The notes beneath the pieces were generated by a model that saw nothing but the letters and a program-made list of their open reading frames with translations, had not been told where the DNA came from and did not search any database. This document shows positions 36,618-45,011 of a stretch of DNA of 57,974 nt, piece after piece. Positions within the stretch are counted from its first letter, which is position 1, and each line of letters begins with the position of its first letter. Source of the stretch: Bacteroidales bacterium Phil6 (GTDB lineage Bacteria; Bacteroidota; Bacteroidia; Bacteroidales; F082). The stretch lies in the NCBI GenBank assembly GCA_002633315.1, contig NWBN01000018.1, forward strand, positions 1 through 57,974, read 5' to 3'. Both the position numbers and the translations under genes were made by a program.

Positions 36618-39246
36618 GAATATTGATGTCGTTTCTTGCATTGCGGAATGTTTCTATACTTTTAGCTTTAATTTTTGTCTTGTAAGCTGTAATATGTTTC
36701 AAAGACATGATTCCCTCTAAAGGAATGATACTTTTAATTGGAGTATTAGTGATGGAGATATCTTCCAATGCTGTCAGATTGGCAATGGGTTTAAGATTTT
36801 TAACCAAGGTTCCCGATATATTCAAAGAAATAAGATTCAATATGTTTTCCAATGCTGTCAGTTCAGCTATTTCAGTATTTTGCAGATTGAGTTTTTTGAG
36901 GTTTGTAAGTGTTGACAGTGGTGTTATGTCCGAAACAGGATTTCCATTGAAAGATATTTCTTCGAGTAAAGTGTTGAATTGCAGGGGTGTCAAATCTTGA
37001 ATGTAATTATCGTTGATAACGACCTTTTTTAGGAAAGGCAGTTTGGTAAGAGGTTCAATAGTGTTTATCGTGAACGTAGGTTCAACAATGATGCTTTCAA
37101 GGTTAGCAATCTCTTGCAATTGCATCTCAGAAGGTTGAGCATCGCAGCTGACATGTTGTCTGAATATGTCACGCCATGTGGCATCGAGATTGTTCCACCA
37201 TGTTTTCAACTTGTCGCCTTGATAAAACACTGTCGCCTTAGGTTGTTTTTGTCGGAGATTAAAAACTTGATCATCAGTGACTTTACTGTTTTCAGCAAAA
37301 ACTATATTAAGGTTATTTAAGTTGTATAAAGGAGAAAGGTCTTGTATGTTGGTGTTTTGTATGCTTATTTTTTTGATGTTTGTCGATCGTGACAGTGGTG
37401 TCAAGTCTGTTACCATGGTATTGTCGAGCACTACGGTTTCCAATTTGTAATGTCCATAAAGAGGATTAATATCTATGACTAAAGAACCTGAGAGATCTAT
37501 ATGTTCGAGATTGGTAAGTCTGATGACAGGTAATATGTCCTGAAAACGGTTGTCAATACGTAAATTTTTGATATTGATGATATTATGCAGTTCTTCCGTT
37601 GTTGGGGTTATACTTGTATTACATTGTTCAGCAAGTGTTGCTTTCCAATGTTGAGCTAAATCTTTCCACCATTCATTGAGAGATTCTGTATCAAAAATAA
37701 CAAGAGTAAAAGGTCTTTTTTCTTTAAACAGGTTTACTTTTTCGGCATCGATATTTGTCTTGTCGCAATATATCTTTGTCAGGAATTTATTGTTTGCCAA
37801 TGGCATCAAGTCTGAAATACCGGTATTGCTGCAATATAGCACGTTGAGTGAATTAATATCGGAAAGAGGAGACAAGTCTTGTATAATGGTACTGTCTATA
37901 TTTAAGATTTGTAATGCTTTCAGGTTATATAGAGAATCTAAATTACTAATAGCAGTATTGCTGACGTCCAGATCGTGGAGGTCGTTTAACCCTTTGATGT
38001 CGTTAAGGTCAGATATTTTGGTCCCGTTCAGGTAAAGAGTCTCGAGTTTGATACATTCAGACAGAGTGGATAAATCTGTTATGTTGGTATTATTAAGTGA
38101 CAATTTTTCAAGATTTTCAAACAGAGCTAAAGTATTAATACTATCTATTTGGGTATTATCGGCTATAAATGTTGTTATGGTATTGACATATCGTAAATCT
38201 GATATGTCGTCAATGTAAGTGTTGCTGATGTTTAAAGTTTTGAGTTTATTGAGATTACGTATAGGAAACAACTCTTTCACAATGGTATTGGAGCAATCGA
38301 GGTAAGACAGTTCCGACAGTTTTTCCAAAGGTTCGAGATCTCGTATTTCTTCGTTGCCTGATATATTTACTTCTGTGGTTTTCAGAATTTTGTTGATATA
38401 ATTGTTTAAAGGTTTAGTGTCGGTGTAGATTGTATCATAAACGACTGTTGGTTGATTTTTTTGAACGACAAACATTGTGTCAGGAGTGATATTGTTGTAT
38501 AGGAAAGAGTAAGAAGCCGGGACAGTGTCAGTGGCAAAAACCATGAGAGTGTCAGGAATGATGGTATCTTTATGAACATAACGTATCAGATAGTCATCGG
38601 CTATGTTGAACACATCCTTTAGCATAACAGAGTCGTTGACAATAATGTCTTTCCCGAAATAAGACTTCCACGCAGGCGACATCAAGATCCACCAGTTGCG
38701 GATCTCTTCTTTGTTATTCGGTTTTGTAGTATAAATGCTCGCTATTTTAAGGTCTTTCTTGTTGGGGTCAACATTGATTTCAATAAAACGTTGCTGTGTA
38801 TTTTTTACGTTATTGCCCAATATATTTACACCTTCCATATTACGGTTGATGATGACTTTGAAGAATGTTTCTCCCTTATCATTGGTTTTAGTTTCTATAT
38901 CTTTGATATCGAAAGAGAAAGCTATACTGTCAAAAAAGAAGTCAATATCTTTGAGATAAGCTTGTACATCTTTGTAAATTGGCATCATGCGGTTTTCGTC
39001 CAAGTCGTCTTCTATCTGTACCTTATTGTCAACGAATATTTTAGCATAACTGTCTTTAAAAATGATGTCTTTCTCCTGTGGAGTATTTCCCGGATTTCCT
39101 ATGAATGATAATGTCTCTTCGAGATATTTCATCATGAGAGTTATTTTATTCTTGTATTCAGCAATATCATTATTACTGTTTTTATTTTGAGAGAAAGCGG
39201 AGACACTACCTGCGAATATAAGTAGCAATGTTAGTAAAACCTTCAT
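36607..39246 (-). CDS. secreted modular leucine-rich-repeat protein with WW-motif linkers
   Basis: The 879-aa protein starts with a signal peptide (MKVLLTLLLIFAGSVSAFSQ). Residues about 30-175 resemble an NTF2-like fold seen in Bacteroidota envelope proteins (KDVQAYLKDIDFFFDSIAF, RFIEINVDPNKKDLKIASIY). Three W-W-x(6-7)-W segments follow at 185, 526 and 683 (NWWILMSPAW, EWWKDLAQHW, TWWNNLDATW), each opening a module. Blocks of about 22-residue internalin-like LRRs lie at about 297-505, 555-655 and 715-860 (pattern LxxLxxLxLxxTxIxDLxPL). Each block ends in a similar cap (LFKEKRPFTLVIF, LRQKQPKATVFY, FRNARNDINILYY). Last gene of a four-gene envelope operon. Function unknown; LRRs imply protein or glycan binding outside the cytoplasm. 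Confidence 0.82.
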   Translation of the reverse strand: MKVLLTLLLIFAGSVSAFSQNKNSNNDIAEYKNKITLMMKYLEETLSFIGNPGNTPQEKDIIFKDSYAKIFVDNKVQIEDDLDENRMMPIYKDVQAYLKDIDFFFDSIAFSFDIKDIETKTNDKGETFFKVIINRNMEGVNILGNNVKNTQQRFIEINVDPNKKDLKIASIYTTKPNNKEEIRNWWILMSPAWKSYFGKDIIVNDSVMLKDVFNIADDYLIRYVHKDTIIPDTLMVFATDTVPASYSFLYNNITPDTMFVVQKNQPTVVYDTIYTDTKPLNNYINKILKTTEVNISGNEEIRDLEPLEKLSELSYLDCSNTIVKELFPIRNLNKLKTLNISNTYIDDISDLRYVNTITTFIADNTQIDSINTLALFENLEKLSLNNTNITDLSTLSECIKLETLYLNGTKISDLNDIKGLNDLHDLDVSNTAISNLDSLYNLKALQILNIDSTIIQDLSPLSDINSLNVLYCSNTGISDLMPLANNKFLTKIYCDKTNIDAEKVNLFKEKRPFTLVIFDTESLNEWWKDLAQHWKATLAEQCNTSITPTTEELHNIINIKNLRIDNRFQDILPVIRLTNLEHIDLSGSLVIDINPLYGHYKLETVVLDNTMVTDLTPLSRSTNIKKISIQNTNIQDLSPLYNLNNLNIVFAENSKVTDDQVFNLRQKQPKATVFYQGDKLKTWWNNLDATWRDIFRQHVSCDAQPSEMQLQEIANLESIIVEPTFTINTIEPLTKLPFLKKVVINDNYIQDLTPLQFNTLLEEISFNGNPVSDITPLSTLTNLKKLNLQNTEIAELTALENILNLISLNISGTLVKNLKPIANLTALEDISITNTPIKSIIPLEGIMSLKHITAYKTKIKAKSIETFRNARNDINILYY

Positions 39247-39255
39247 TATTATATA

Positions 39256-40098
39256 TTATTTAGGTTGATAGAACTTTAATAGCGATGTTTTTTCCTCATC
39301 TTTCAAATAAATGAGGTTGGAGATTAGCCAACCGGCATTATGGCCTGTCCTGTTAAACCACGACACCTCAAAATACCAGTTTCCTATCTGGAAAATGTGA
39401 AATTTGACAGCATCTACATTTTCGAACGTAAGATTGCCGTTTTTTATTTCGTAAAAAAACAATGTCAGATAGTCAGGATAATAATTTTTTGAAGAATAAT
39501 ACTCTATATATTGAGGATTTCTGAAAGCCTTGTGAATATTGAAAAAGTCGAGTTCATGACTCATGGGGTGAAGAAAATGCTTTTCGCGTTCTGCCATTTC
39601 TCCGGAAGGGAACATCTTGTTGAATTCCGTAAAAATGACGTTGGTAAGGACCCATTTGGAGCCTAAGTTTTCTTGTTCTACTGTCAGGATTAGACTTATG
39701 GAAACAGGTTTGTTTTTCCAAAGGAAAGTGGCAGATACTTCTGCAAACCATTCTCCACCCAAAAACTCCATGTAGTGCTCTTCATCGGAAGTTACATCTG
39801 CGATAAACATGTCACGCAACTTGCCGTTCGTGCGGGGATTCTCACTGTCAAACAAGATAGGAAGAATCTCTGCTCTTCTTTTGTTGTCGCGATATTCCGG
39901 ACTGTCGGGTTGATATTTTACCCCATATTGATCTTCTTCGTTGTTAAAACGACTGAAAAATTGACTCATCTGTTTGGTCATCATATAAAAATCACTCTCG
40001 TCTATTATGTTGTTGCTTATGCTGTATGTTTGACAATCAGCATGATAGAAAATTATGAGCATAATAATTAGAGATAATAACCTAAACAAAGATTTCAT
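39256..40098 (-). CDS. secreted protein of unknown function in LRR operon
   Basis: I do not recognise a named family. The 280-aa precursor has a signal peptide ending near HADCQTYS; the Cys at position 22 could alternatively be a lipid-attachment site, but the preceding residues do not form a good lipobox. The mature part is rich in aromatic residues and beta-strand patterns (EWFAEVSATFLWKNKPVSI, SKWVLTNVIFTEF, KFHIFQIGNWYFEVSWFNR). A conserved-looking FLHPMSHELDFFNIHKAF segment is present. Repeated strand-rich blocks of enzyme-free character suggest an NTF2-like or lipocalin-like scaffold; that is a guess. It lies 9 nt before the LRR gene and 40 nt after the next gene. Confidence 0.75.
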   Translation of the reverse strand: MKSLFRLLSLIIMLIIFYHADCQTYSISNNIIDESDFYMMTKQMSQFFSRFNNEEDQYGVKYQPDSPEYRDNKRRAEILPILFDSENPRTNGKLRDMFIADVTSDEEHYMEFLGGEWFAEVSATFLWKNKPVSISLILTVEQENLGSKWVLTNVIFTEFNKMFPSGEMAEREKHFLHPMSHELDFFNIHKAFRNPQYIEYYSSKNYYPDYLTLFFYEIKNGNLTFENVDAVKFHIFQIGNWYFEVSWFNRTGHNAGWLISNLIYLKDEEKTSLLKFYQPK

Positions 40099-40138
40099 CT
40101 TTTAAATTTTTAGAATTTACAACGAAGGTTTGTCGGCA

Positions 40139-40714
40139 TCAGTGCGTTGTCTCTTTGACTCTCATGTCGCCGAGCAAGACATCCCAGAATCCGATAAGAC
40201 GTCCGCCTATTTGTGTCTCTTTGCGTTTGACATATATCGTAATGTCTTTCTTGGTAGTGTCTTTATATACCAGTCTGCCTTCTTTATCATAACCTTTGAA
40301 AGTCTGGAATATTGTGATGACGCCTACATAAGTGCCGTCAGGTTGTCTTTGCAGGTCGGACACATATTCAATGTTATACCATTCTATCTCCACTTTGTCG
40401 TAATTCAGACGCATAAGACGTTCTAAATATTTGCGTACTGAATAATAATTGATTTTCTGGGAGCTGAGTGATGATACTCCTATTTCGGCATCAGGTGCGA
40501 ACAACTCTTCCACACGTTCTATTACTCTGTTTGCCTCGCTCCATGGAGTGTCTTTTGAACCTACTATCTTGATATATTTGCTGAGGTCTCTTACTTTTTC
40601 GAGCGCGAGACTGTCGATTGCCTGTTTACGTTCCGGACTGATATCCTGGGCTTTGACTTCTGTCGAAGCGAGCATGAAAACGCCCATCAATACTGCTAAA
40701 AATATTCTTTTCAT
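40139..40714 (-). CDS. periplasmic NTF2-like protein in LRR operon
   Basis: The 191-aa precursor has a signal peptide (MKRIFLAVLMGVFMLASTEV, cleavage after KAQ). The mature protein looks NTF2-like: helices SEANRVIERVEELFAPDAEI and YYSVRKYLERLMRL, then strands KVEIEWYNIEYVSDL, TYVGVITIFQTFKGY and KKDITIYVKRKE. The helix around ANRVIERVEELFA resembles ANSLINEALELFA of the neighbouring lipoprotein, so the two are probably distant paralogues. It lies 5 nt after the lipoprotein gene. No catalytic residues are evident, so a binding role is likely. Confidence 0.78.
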   Translation of the reverse strand: MKRIFLAVLMGVFMLASTEVKAQDISPERKQAIDSLALEKVRDLSKYIKIVGSKDTPWSEANRVIERVEELFAPDAEIGVSSLSSQKINYYSVRKYLERLMRLNYDKVEIEWYNIEYVSDLQRQPDGTYVGVITIFQTFKGYDKEGRLVYKDTTKKDITIYVKRKETQIGGRLIGFWDVLLGDMRVKETTH

Positions 40715-40719
40715 ATTAT

Positions 40720-41343
40720 TTATTTCTTTATCAATTCCAATTCAGTTATCTTATTGTTGTCGTCGTATTTTGCCTCATAGATGCGCATCTTGGCTTCTTT
40801 GCTGTCTTTCAGATAGTTAAGATATTCAACAGCAGTTGTCGGGCGGTCATAGTCTCCAAAGCTGTTGATACGTATCAATACTATGGCGTCGGGTGATGCA
40901 AAAAGTTCCAATGCCTCGTTGATAAGGCTGTTGGCACTTGAAATGCTGCTTGCACCGGCTATTTTGCCGAAATAATCTTCCAATGAGGTCTTGGGAATGT
41001 TATTCAACTCTTCCATGCGAAGCCTTTCTTCTTCAGCTCTGCGTTCTTCTTTAAGTTTTTCTTCTTCAGCCAATTTTACATACAATTTTGCATATTCAAT
41101 GAGTTCGTTAAGTTCAGGGTCATTGAAGTCGCCATTGCTGATTTCTTCAATTCTTGCAATCTGTTGGTCCAATGTCAAATCGCTTTGGTCGTTAATGATG
41201 GCATTAAGGTCATCTTTTGCCTGTTGCAATTTCATCTCATACTCTTGCTTGAGCATCTTTTTTTTGCTGTTACAGCTACTCGTTCCTCCAATAAGAAACA
41301 AGGCTATCAAAGAAACAAATAGAACTTTACCGATATTTCTCAT
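40720..41343 (-). CDS. lipoprotein with coiled coil and NTF2-like domain in LRR operon
   Basis: First gene of the four-gene envelope operon. The 207-aa precursor has a signal peptide with a lipobox ending GTSSCNSKKK, so it should be lipidated at that Cys. A long charged helical stretch follows (about residues 28-115, with KLAEEEKLKEERRAEEERLR), predicted coiled coil. After it comes a C-terminal domain of about 85 residues (SLEDYFGKIAGASSIS, ANSLINEALELFASPDAIV, MRIYEAKYDDNNKITELELI) that resembles the mature domain of the next gene product. It probably anchors the complex to the outer membrane. A TAATTTTG promoter element lies 24 nt upstream. Confidence 0.8.
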   Translation of the reverse strand: MRNIGKVLFVSLIALFLIGGTSSCNSKKKMLKQEYEMKLQQAKDDLNAIINDQSDLTLDQQIARIEEISNGDFNDPELNELIEYAKLYVKLAEEEKLKEERRAEEERLRMEELNNIPKTSLEDYFGKIAGASSISSANSLINEALELFASPDAIVLIRINSFGDYDRPTTAVEYLNYLKDSKEAKMRIYEAKYDDNNKITELELIKK

Positions 41344-41366
41344 TTTTGTTAATTTTAATTATTTTG

Positions 41367-41374
41367 CAAAATTA
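41367..41374 (-). promoter_or_regulatory. -7 promoter element for the LRR envelope operon
   Basis: The minus strand reads TAATTTTG (TAnnTTTG), 24 nt before the lipoprotein ATG, inside the 90-nt divergent spacer shared with the radical SAM gene. Confidence 0.55.
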
Positions 41375-41433
41375 CAGTTTTTTTTAACCCATATATTGAT
41401 AATTCGATATTATTTTGCATTTTTGTTATCCAA

Positions 41434-43125
41434 ATGAGATACTATAACATACCTATATTTCTTCCGGAACTTGCATGTCCGTACAGATGTGTGTACTGTA
41501 ATCAGTTCAGCATTACCGGTAAGCAGCATTTTGTTGACAGTGAAGATGTTAAGCATATTATCGATCGACATTTGTCAACATTTGTCGAAGATGAACGTTT
41601 TGTTGAAGTCGCATTTTTCGGAGGCAATTTCACGGGGTTGCCGGAATCCATGCAGGATAAATATCTTGAAGCAGTGCAGCCTTATCTTGATGCCGGTCTT
41701 GTCGATGGTTTGCGTTGCAGTACTCGTCCGGACTATATAAGTTCGCAACGTGTCAGGACATTAAAACATTACGGAATGCTCAACATTGAACTCGGAGCAC
41801 AGACTACTGATGATGAGGTCTTGCGTCTGTGCGGCAGAGGACATACCTTCAAGGATATAGAAGAGGCATCGGCAATGATACTTGCAGAAAATGTCACTCT
41901 CGGTTTGCAGATGATGCTCGGTCTTCCGGGCGATACTTTTGAAAAAGATATGAATACTGCATCCGACATTGTGCGTCTTGGAGCTTCTGAGACGAGAATC
42001 TATCCTTGCGTGGTGGTGAAAGATACCGTGTTGGAGCAGATGTATCTTGACGGGAGATACGTGCCGCTGACTCTGCAAGAAGCTGTTGGTCAAACGGCTA
42101 CGCTGTTATCGTATTTTGATGACAACAGTGTAAAAGTGCTGCGTATGGGTCTTCATGCCTCGGAGGAATTGGACGGTGCTGCTTTGGTTGCGGGTCCTTA
42201 TCATCACAATTTCGCCGAAATGGTACATGGAGAATTATGGGCACGACGTTTGAACAATATAAAAGAAGATACGGAACACCTTATTATAAAGGTGCCGTCT
42301 GCACAGTTGAATCATGCCATAGGATGGAAGGCGGCCAACAAGGAGATGTTGCAGCAACGTTACAAAAAGGTGGTTTTTAAAACCGATGATACACTGCAAA
42401 ATGACAGTTTTGTGGTGGAGAAGAAACCGGATGTCGTTATCATTGCAGATGCCCGTATGCCTGTGGAGGCAAGGCGAAAGCTGAAAACCATGGGTGAGGT
42501 GCTATGGATGAAGGGAGGGAAAGAAGCATATAAGTCGATAAGCGGACATCCCGATATTTTCTTTTTTTGTAAAGACGAAAGAAATTGTAAGACAGTGATA
42601 TATGCACCTAATGCTCCTTCTCATATTGTACAAACTCTTGATAAATTCAAGGTGTCGTTGAAGAAAGGTGATAAGCCGGTGGGTAAGAAATATCCTTATA
42701 CAGCACTCTATAACGCCGTAGGAATAGGCGATACTTTGATTCATAATACACGCTATAGCGATGCTTCATTGTTGACATTCGGCAGAGAGATATGTGTAAA
42801 TCAAGGATATACGAGGTGTAACCTGTTGGCTTTGAATGACAAGGCTTTCATCACTTCCGACAAGGGAATACAGAAAAAACTTGAAGAATATGGTTGCGAT
42901 GTGTTGTACATAGCTCCTGAACAGATAAGGTTGGAAGGACATGATCACGGATTTTTTCCCGGCTGTTGCGGGTTGACAGGAAATAAGGTCGTAGTTTGCG
43001 GCAGCACAAAAAACATTCCCGAAAAAAAAGACTTGGATGCTTTCCTTCAAAAATACGGCATGAGTATGGTGGAGTTATATGAAGGCGAACTCATAGATGT
43101 GGGAAGCATATTCTTTATTTCTTGA
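41434..43125 (+). CDS. Elp3/HemN-like radical SAM enzyme fused to DUF6873-type GME-fold domain
   Basis: Two-domain protein of 563 aa. Residues 1 to about 325 are a radical SAM barrel with the CX3CX2C motif at Cys15-Cys19-Cys22 (CPYRCVYCN), AFFGGNFTGLP, STRPDYIS, ELGAQTTDDEVLRLCGRGH and the MMLGLPGDT segment, closest to the Elp3-like group. Residues about 335-563 resemble the DUF6873 guanidino-modifying-enzyme (GME) fold: GIGDTLIHNTRYSDA, VNQGYTRCNLLALNDKAFIT, APEQIRLEGHDHGFFPGCCG and the closing LYEGELIDVGSIFFIS. The fold is that of arginine deiminase and amidinotransferases. Substrate is unknown. It lies alone on the + strand, diverging from the envelope operon. Confidence 0.82.
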   Translation: MRYYNIPIFLPELACPYRCVYCNQFSITGKQHFVDSEDVKHIIDRHLSTFVEDERFVEVAFFGGNFTGLPESMQDKYLEAVQPYLDAGLVDGLRCSTRPDYISSQRVRTLKHYGMLNIELGAQTTDDEVLRLCGRGHTFKDIEEASAMILAENVTLGLQMMLGLPGDTFEKDMNTASDIVRLGASETRIYPCVVVKDTVLEQMYLDGRYVPLTLQEAVGQTATLLSYFDDNSVKVLRMGLHASEELDGAALVAGPYHHNFAEMVHGELWARRLNNIKEDTEHLIIKVPSAQLNHAIGWKAANKEMLQQRYKKVVFKTDDTLQNDSFVVEKKPDVVIIADARMPVEARRKLKTMGEVLWMKGGKEAYKSISGHPDIFFFCKDERNCKTVIYAPNAPSHIVQTLDKFKVSLKKGDKPVGKKYPYTALYNAVGIGDTLIHNTRYSDASLLTFGREICVNQGYTRCNLLALNDKAFITSDKGIQKKLEEYGCDVLYIAPEQIRLEGHDHGFFPGCCGLTGNKVVVCGSTKNIPEKKDLDAFLQKYGMSMVELYEGELIDVGSIFFIS

Positions 43126-43154
43126 TATTTGATTATAATGTTATATAATTAATG

Positions 43155-43162
43155 TATCTTTG
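43155..43162 (+). promoter_or_regulatory. -7 promoter element for the family 2 glycosyltransferase
   Basis: TATCTTTG fits TAnnTTTG, 43 nt before the ATG. A TTTG at 43128-43131 is about 23 nt upstream, slightly beyond consensus spacing. Confidence 0.5.
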
Positions 43163-43204
43163 CAATAGATTTTAATAATTAGTGACATAAACAGATTCGG
43201 GACA

Positions 43205-44035
43205 ATGAGCAAGATATCTTTTTCGGTATGTATGTCGGTATATGAAAGAGACCGTGCTGAGTATTTTGGCATTGCGGTAGAAAGCATATATCATAGACAG
43301 ACATTGAAACCCGATGAGATAGTATTGGTTGTCGATGGTCCTGTTTCTGAAGATATTATGTCGGAGGTGTCGCGTCTTGAACATGAAATTTCGGTACTTA
43401 AGGTTATTTGTAAAAAAAAGAATGAAGGTCATGCAGTAGCGAGACAGACTGCAATAGATGCTGCAACTCATGAGATAATAGCCATAATGGATAGCGACGA
43501 TATTTCTAAAGAAAATCGGTTTGAATTGCAAATTAATTATTTGCAACGACATCCGGATGTTGCCGTTGTTGGTGGACAGATAATGGAATTTACTGGTGAA
43601 GGTAAAATAGTAGGACGCCGCAATGTCCCTGTTGACGATAATGATATCAAGAGATATATGAAGTCGCGCTGTCCAATGAATCACATGACGGTGATGTTTC
43701 GTAAGTCAATGATTAATAATATTGGAGGATACATAGACTGGTATTGTGAGGAGGATTATTATCTGTGGATAAGGATGGCTTTGGCAGGATATACTTTTGC
43801 CAACATGGAAGAAGTGCTTGTAGATGTGAGAGTCGATGATAATCTTTACGGTCGCAGAGGAGGATGGCGTTATTTCAGGAGTGAGTTGAGGATACAGCGT
43901 TTCATGAGAGATAATGGGATGATAAACATCATGAGAATGTGGGTTAATGTCATGGTGCGTTTTGTAACGCAAGTACTTATGCCTAAAAAGTTTAGAGCCT
44001 TGATGTTCAAATCGTTGTTTCGTCAAAAGCCATGA
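43205..44035 (+). CDS. family 2 glycosyltransferase
   Basis: Inverting GT-A transferase that adds a sugar to a polysaccharide or lipid intermediate at the inner face of the membrane. The 276-aa protein opens with FSVCMSVYERDRAEYFGIAV, has VLVVDGPVSE, the nucleotide-sugar/metal site IIAIMDSDDISKENRFE (DxD) and the acceptor region CEEDYYLWIRMAL with the candidate catalytic base in EEDYYLW. The C-terminal tail is basic and amphipathic, consistent with peripheral membrane attachment. It has its own promoter and precedes the UpxY leader, so it may be a core or neighbouring gene and not part of the capsule operon proper. Confidence 0.9.
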   Translation: MSKISFSVCMSVYERDRAEYFGIAVESIYHRQTLKPDEIVLVVDGPVSEDIMSEVSRLEHEISVLKVICKKKNEGHAVARQTAIDAATHEIIAIMDSDDISKENRFELQINYLQRHPDVAVVGGQIMEFTGEGKIVGRRNVPVDDNDIKRYMKSRCPMNHMTVMFRKSMINNIGGYIDWYCEEDYYLWIRMALAGYTFANMEEVLVDVRVDDNLYGRRGGWRYFRSELRIQRFMRDNGMINIMRMWVNVMVRFVTQVLMPKKFRALMFKSLFRQKP

Positions 44036-44130
44036 CGATGTGTTGCAAGAGGAAGATTTTGGGTTTGAATAGATTAAAATAGTGAAATATAGAATTGTTT
44101 ATAAGTTTTTATAAAAAAACATATTTTAAT

Positions 44131-44160
44131 TTTGCGATATTAAAAAAATGATTAAATTTG
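44131..44160 (+). promoter_or_regulatory. promoter of the capsule (upxY) operon
   Basis: TTTG (44131-44134), an 18-nt spacer and TAAATTTG (44153-44160) form a near-consensus promoter. An overlapping TAATTTTG at 44127-44134 is a second possible -7 element. Start points would be near 44167 or 44141, giving a leader of 167-193 nt before upxY. Confidence 0.55.
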
Positions 44161-44161
44161 C

Positions 44162-44206
44162 ACTCTGTATTTCCTATTAATCGAGTGTTATGGGAATATA
44201 CAGAGT
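44162..44206 (+). promoter_or_regulatory. hairpin in the upxY 5' leader
   Basis: ACTCTGTAT (44162-44170) pairs perfectly with ATACAGAGT (44198-44206); TTCC/GGAA extends the stem past a bulge. In the capsule loci of Bacteroides, UpxY proteins act on the untranslated leader of their own operon, so this hairpin is a candidate recruitment or pause site. Confidence 0.5.
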
Positions 44207-44333
44207 TAGTTAGTGAATGTCAAGTACAAAATGTCGTTGTGATGCAGCACGTTTGTATAAAAGGCTTGTCGATAGTCGAAACTGTTGATGCTCGTAAAGT
44301 GAATTTTACGGTGTCCCCCAAGTTTGCCACATC

Positions 44334-44936
44334 ATGAAGAGTTCGATACCTGCCGGAGCAAGCAGTGACGAATGTTTTTGGTTTCCAATGAGGGTGGCAT
44401 ACGGGCGTGGTTTTGCCATACGGGAGGTCTTGAAAGAAGAGGGTGTTGAGTACTTCCTGCCTGTTGATAAAAAGATAATACCGGACGAGAGCGGTCCCAA
44501 GGTAGTGGAGTCTTTAAAAATCAGTAATCTTATTTTCATACACAGCAGCAAAGACCGGATAACGGAGTTGAAACATAATGACAATTCGTGCAGTTATCTC
44601 CGGTTTATGACATATATTCCTCGGGAAGATTTGCGTGCTGACATGACTGACTTCGAGAAGAACGAAGCAAGGAGGATTATCATTGTCGATGATGCTTCCA
44701 TGCAGCGTTTTATCTTCGTGGTGGAAGAGATGCAGGAGCATGTCACTTTGATGGAGTTTGGCGATGCTTTCAACTACATAGGCAAGCGATGCCGCATCTT
44801 GGGAGGAAAGCTCGCCGGCATGGAAGGAGTGTTGCGTCGCGTACAAAACATCCGCCGTGTCTATATAGACCTCAACGGCATCATCACCGCCCAGATAGAC
44901 TCCATGCCAAGAAATTATATTGAGATATTGGAGTGA
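44334..44936 (+). CDS. UpxY-family transcription antiterminator (NusG paralogue)
   Basis: Specialised NusG that binds RNA polymerase and prevents premature termination in the downstream capsule operon. The 200-aa protein has an NGN domain beginning CFWFPMRVAYGRGFAIREVL, with the LKISNLIFIHSS strand, and a C-terminal KOW motif in GKRCRILGGKLAGMEGVLRRV. It is the first gene of the locus and lies behind a leader of about 170 nt with a hairpin, the arrangement known from Bacteroides capsule loci. No UpxZ partner, the usual inhibitor of other loci, is seen next to it. The N-terminal 15 residues are longer than usual; Met19 is an alternative start. Confidence 0.9.
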   Translation: MKSSIPAGASSDECFWFPMRVAYGRGFAIREVLKEEGVEYFLPVDKKIIPDESGPKVVESLKISNLIFIHSSKDRITELKHNDNSCSYLRFMTYIPREDLRADMTDFEKNEARRIIIVDDASMQRFIFVVEEMQEHVTLMEFGDAFNYIGKRCRILGGKLAGMEGVLRRVQNIRRVYIDLNGIITAQIDSMPRNYIEILE

Positions 44937-45011
44937 GAAAGGGATATTATTAGTTTTTGATAATATCAATATTGAAATAATTAATTACGTATTTATAGGA
45001 GTTATAATAAT

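Noticed and set aside
44162..44206. Inverted repeat as an invertible capsule promoter
   Set aside because: The 9-bp arms are only 27 nt apart and lie at or after the promoter without enclosing it; no recombinase gene is adjacent.
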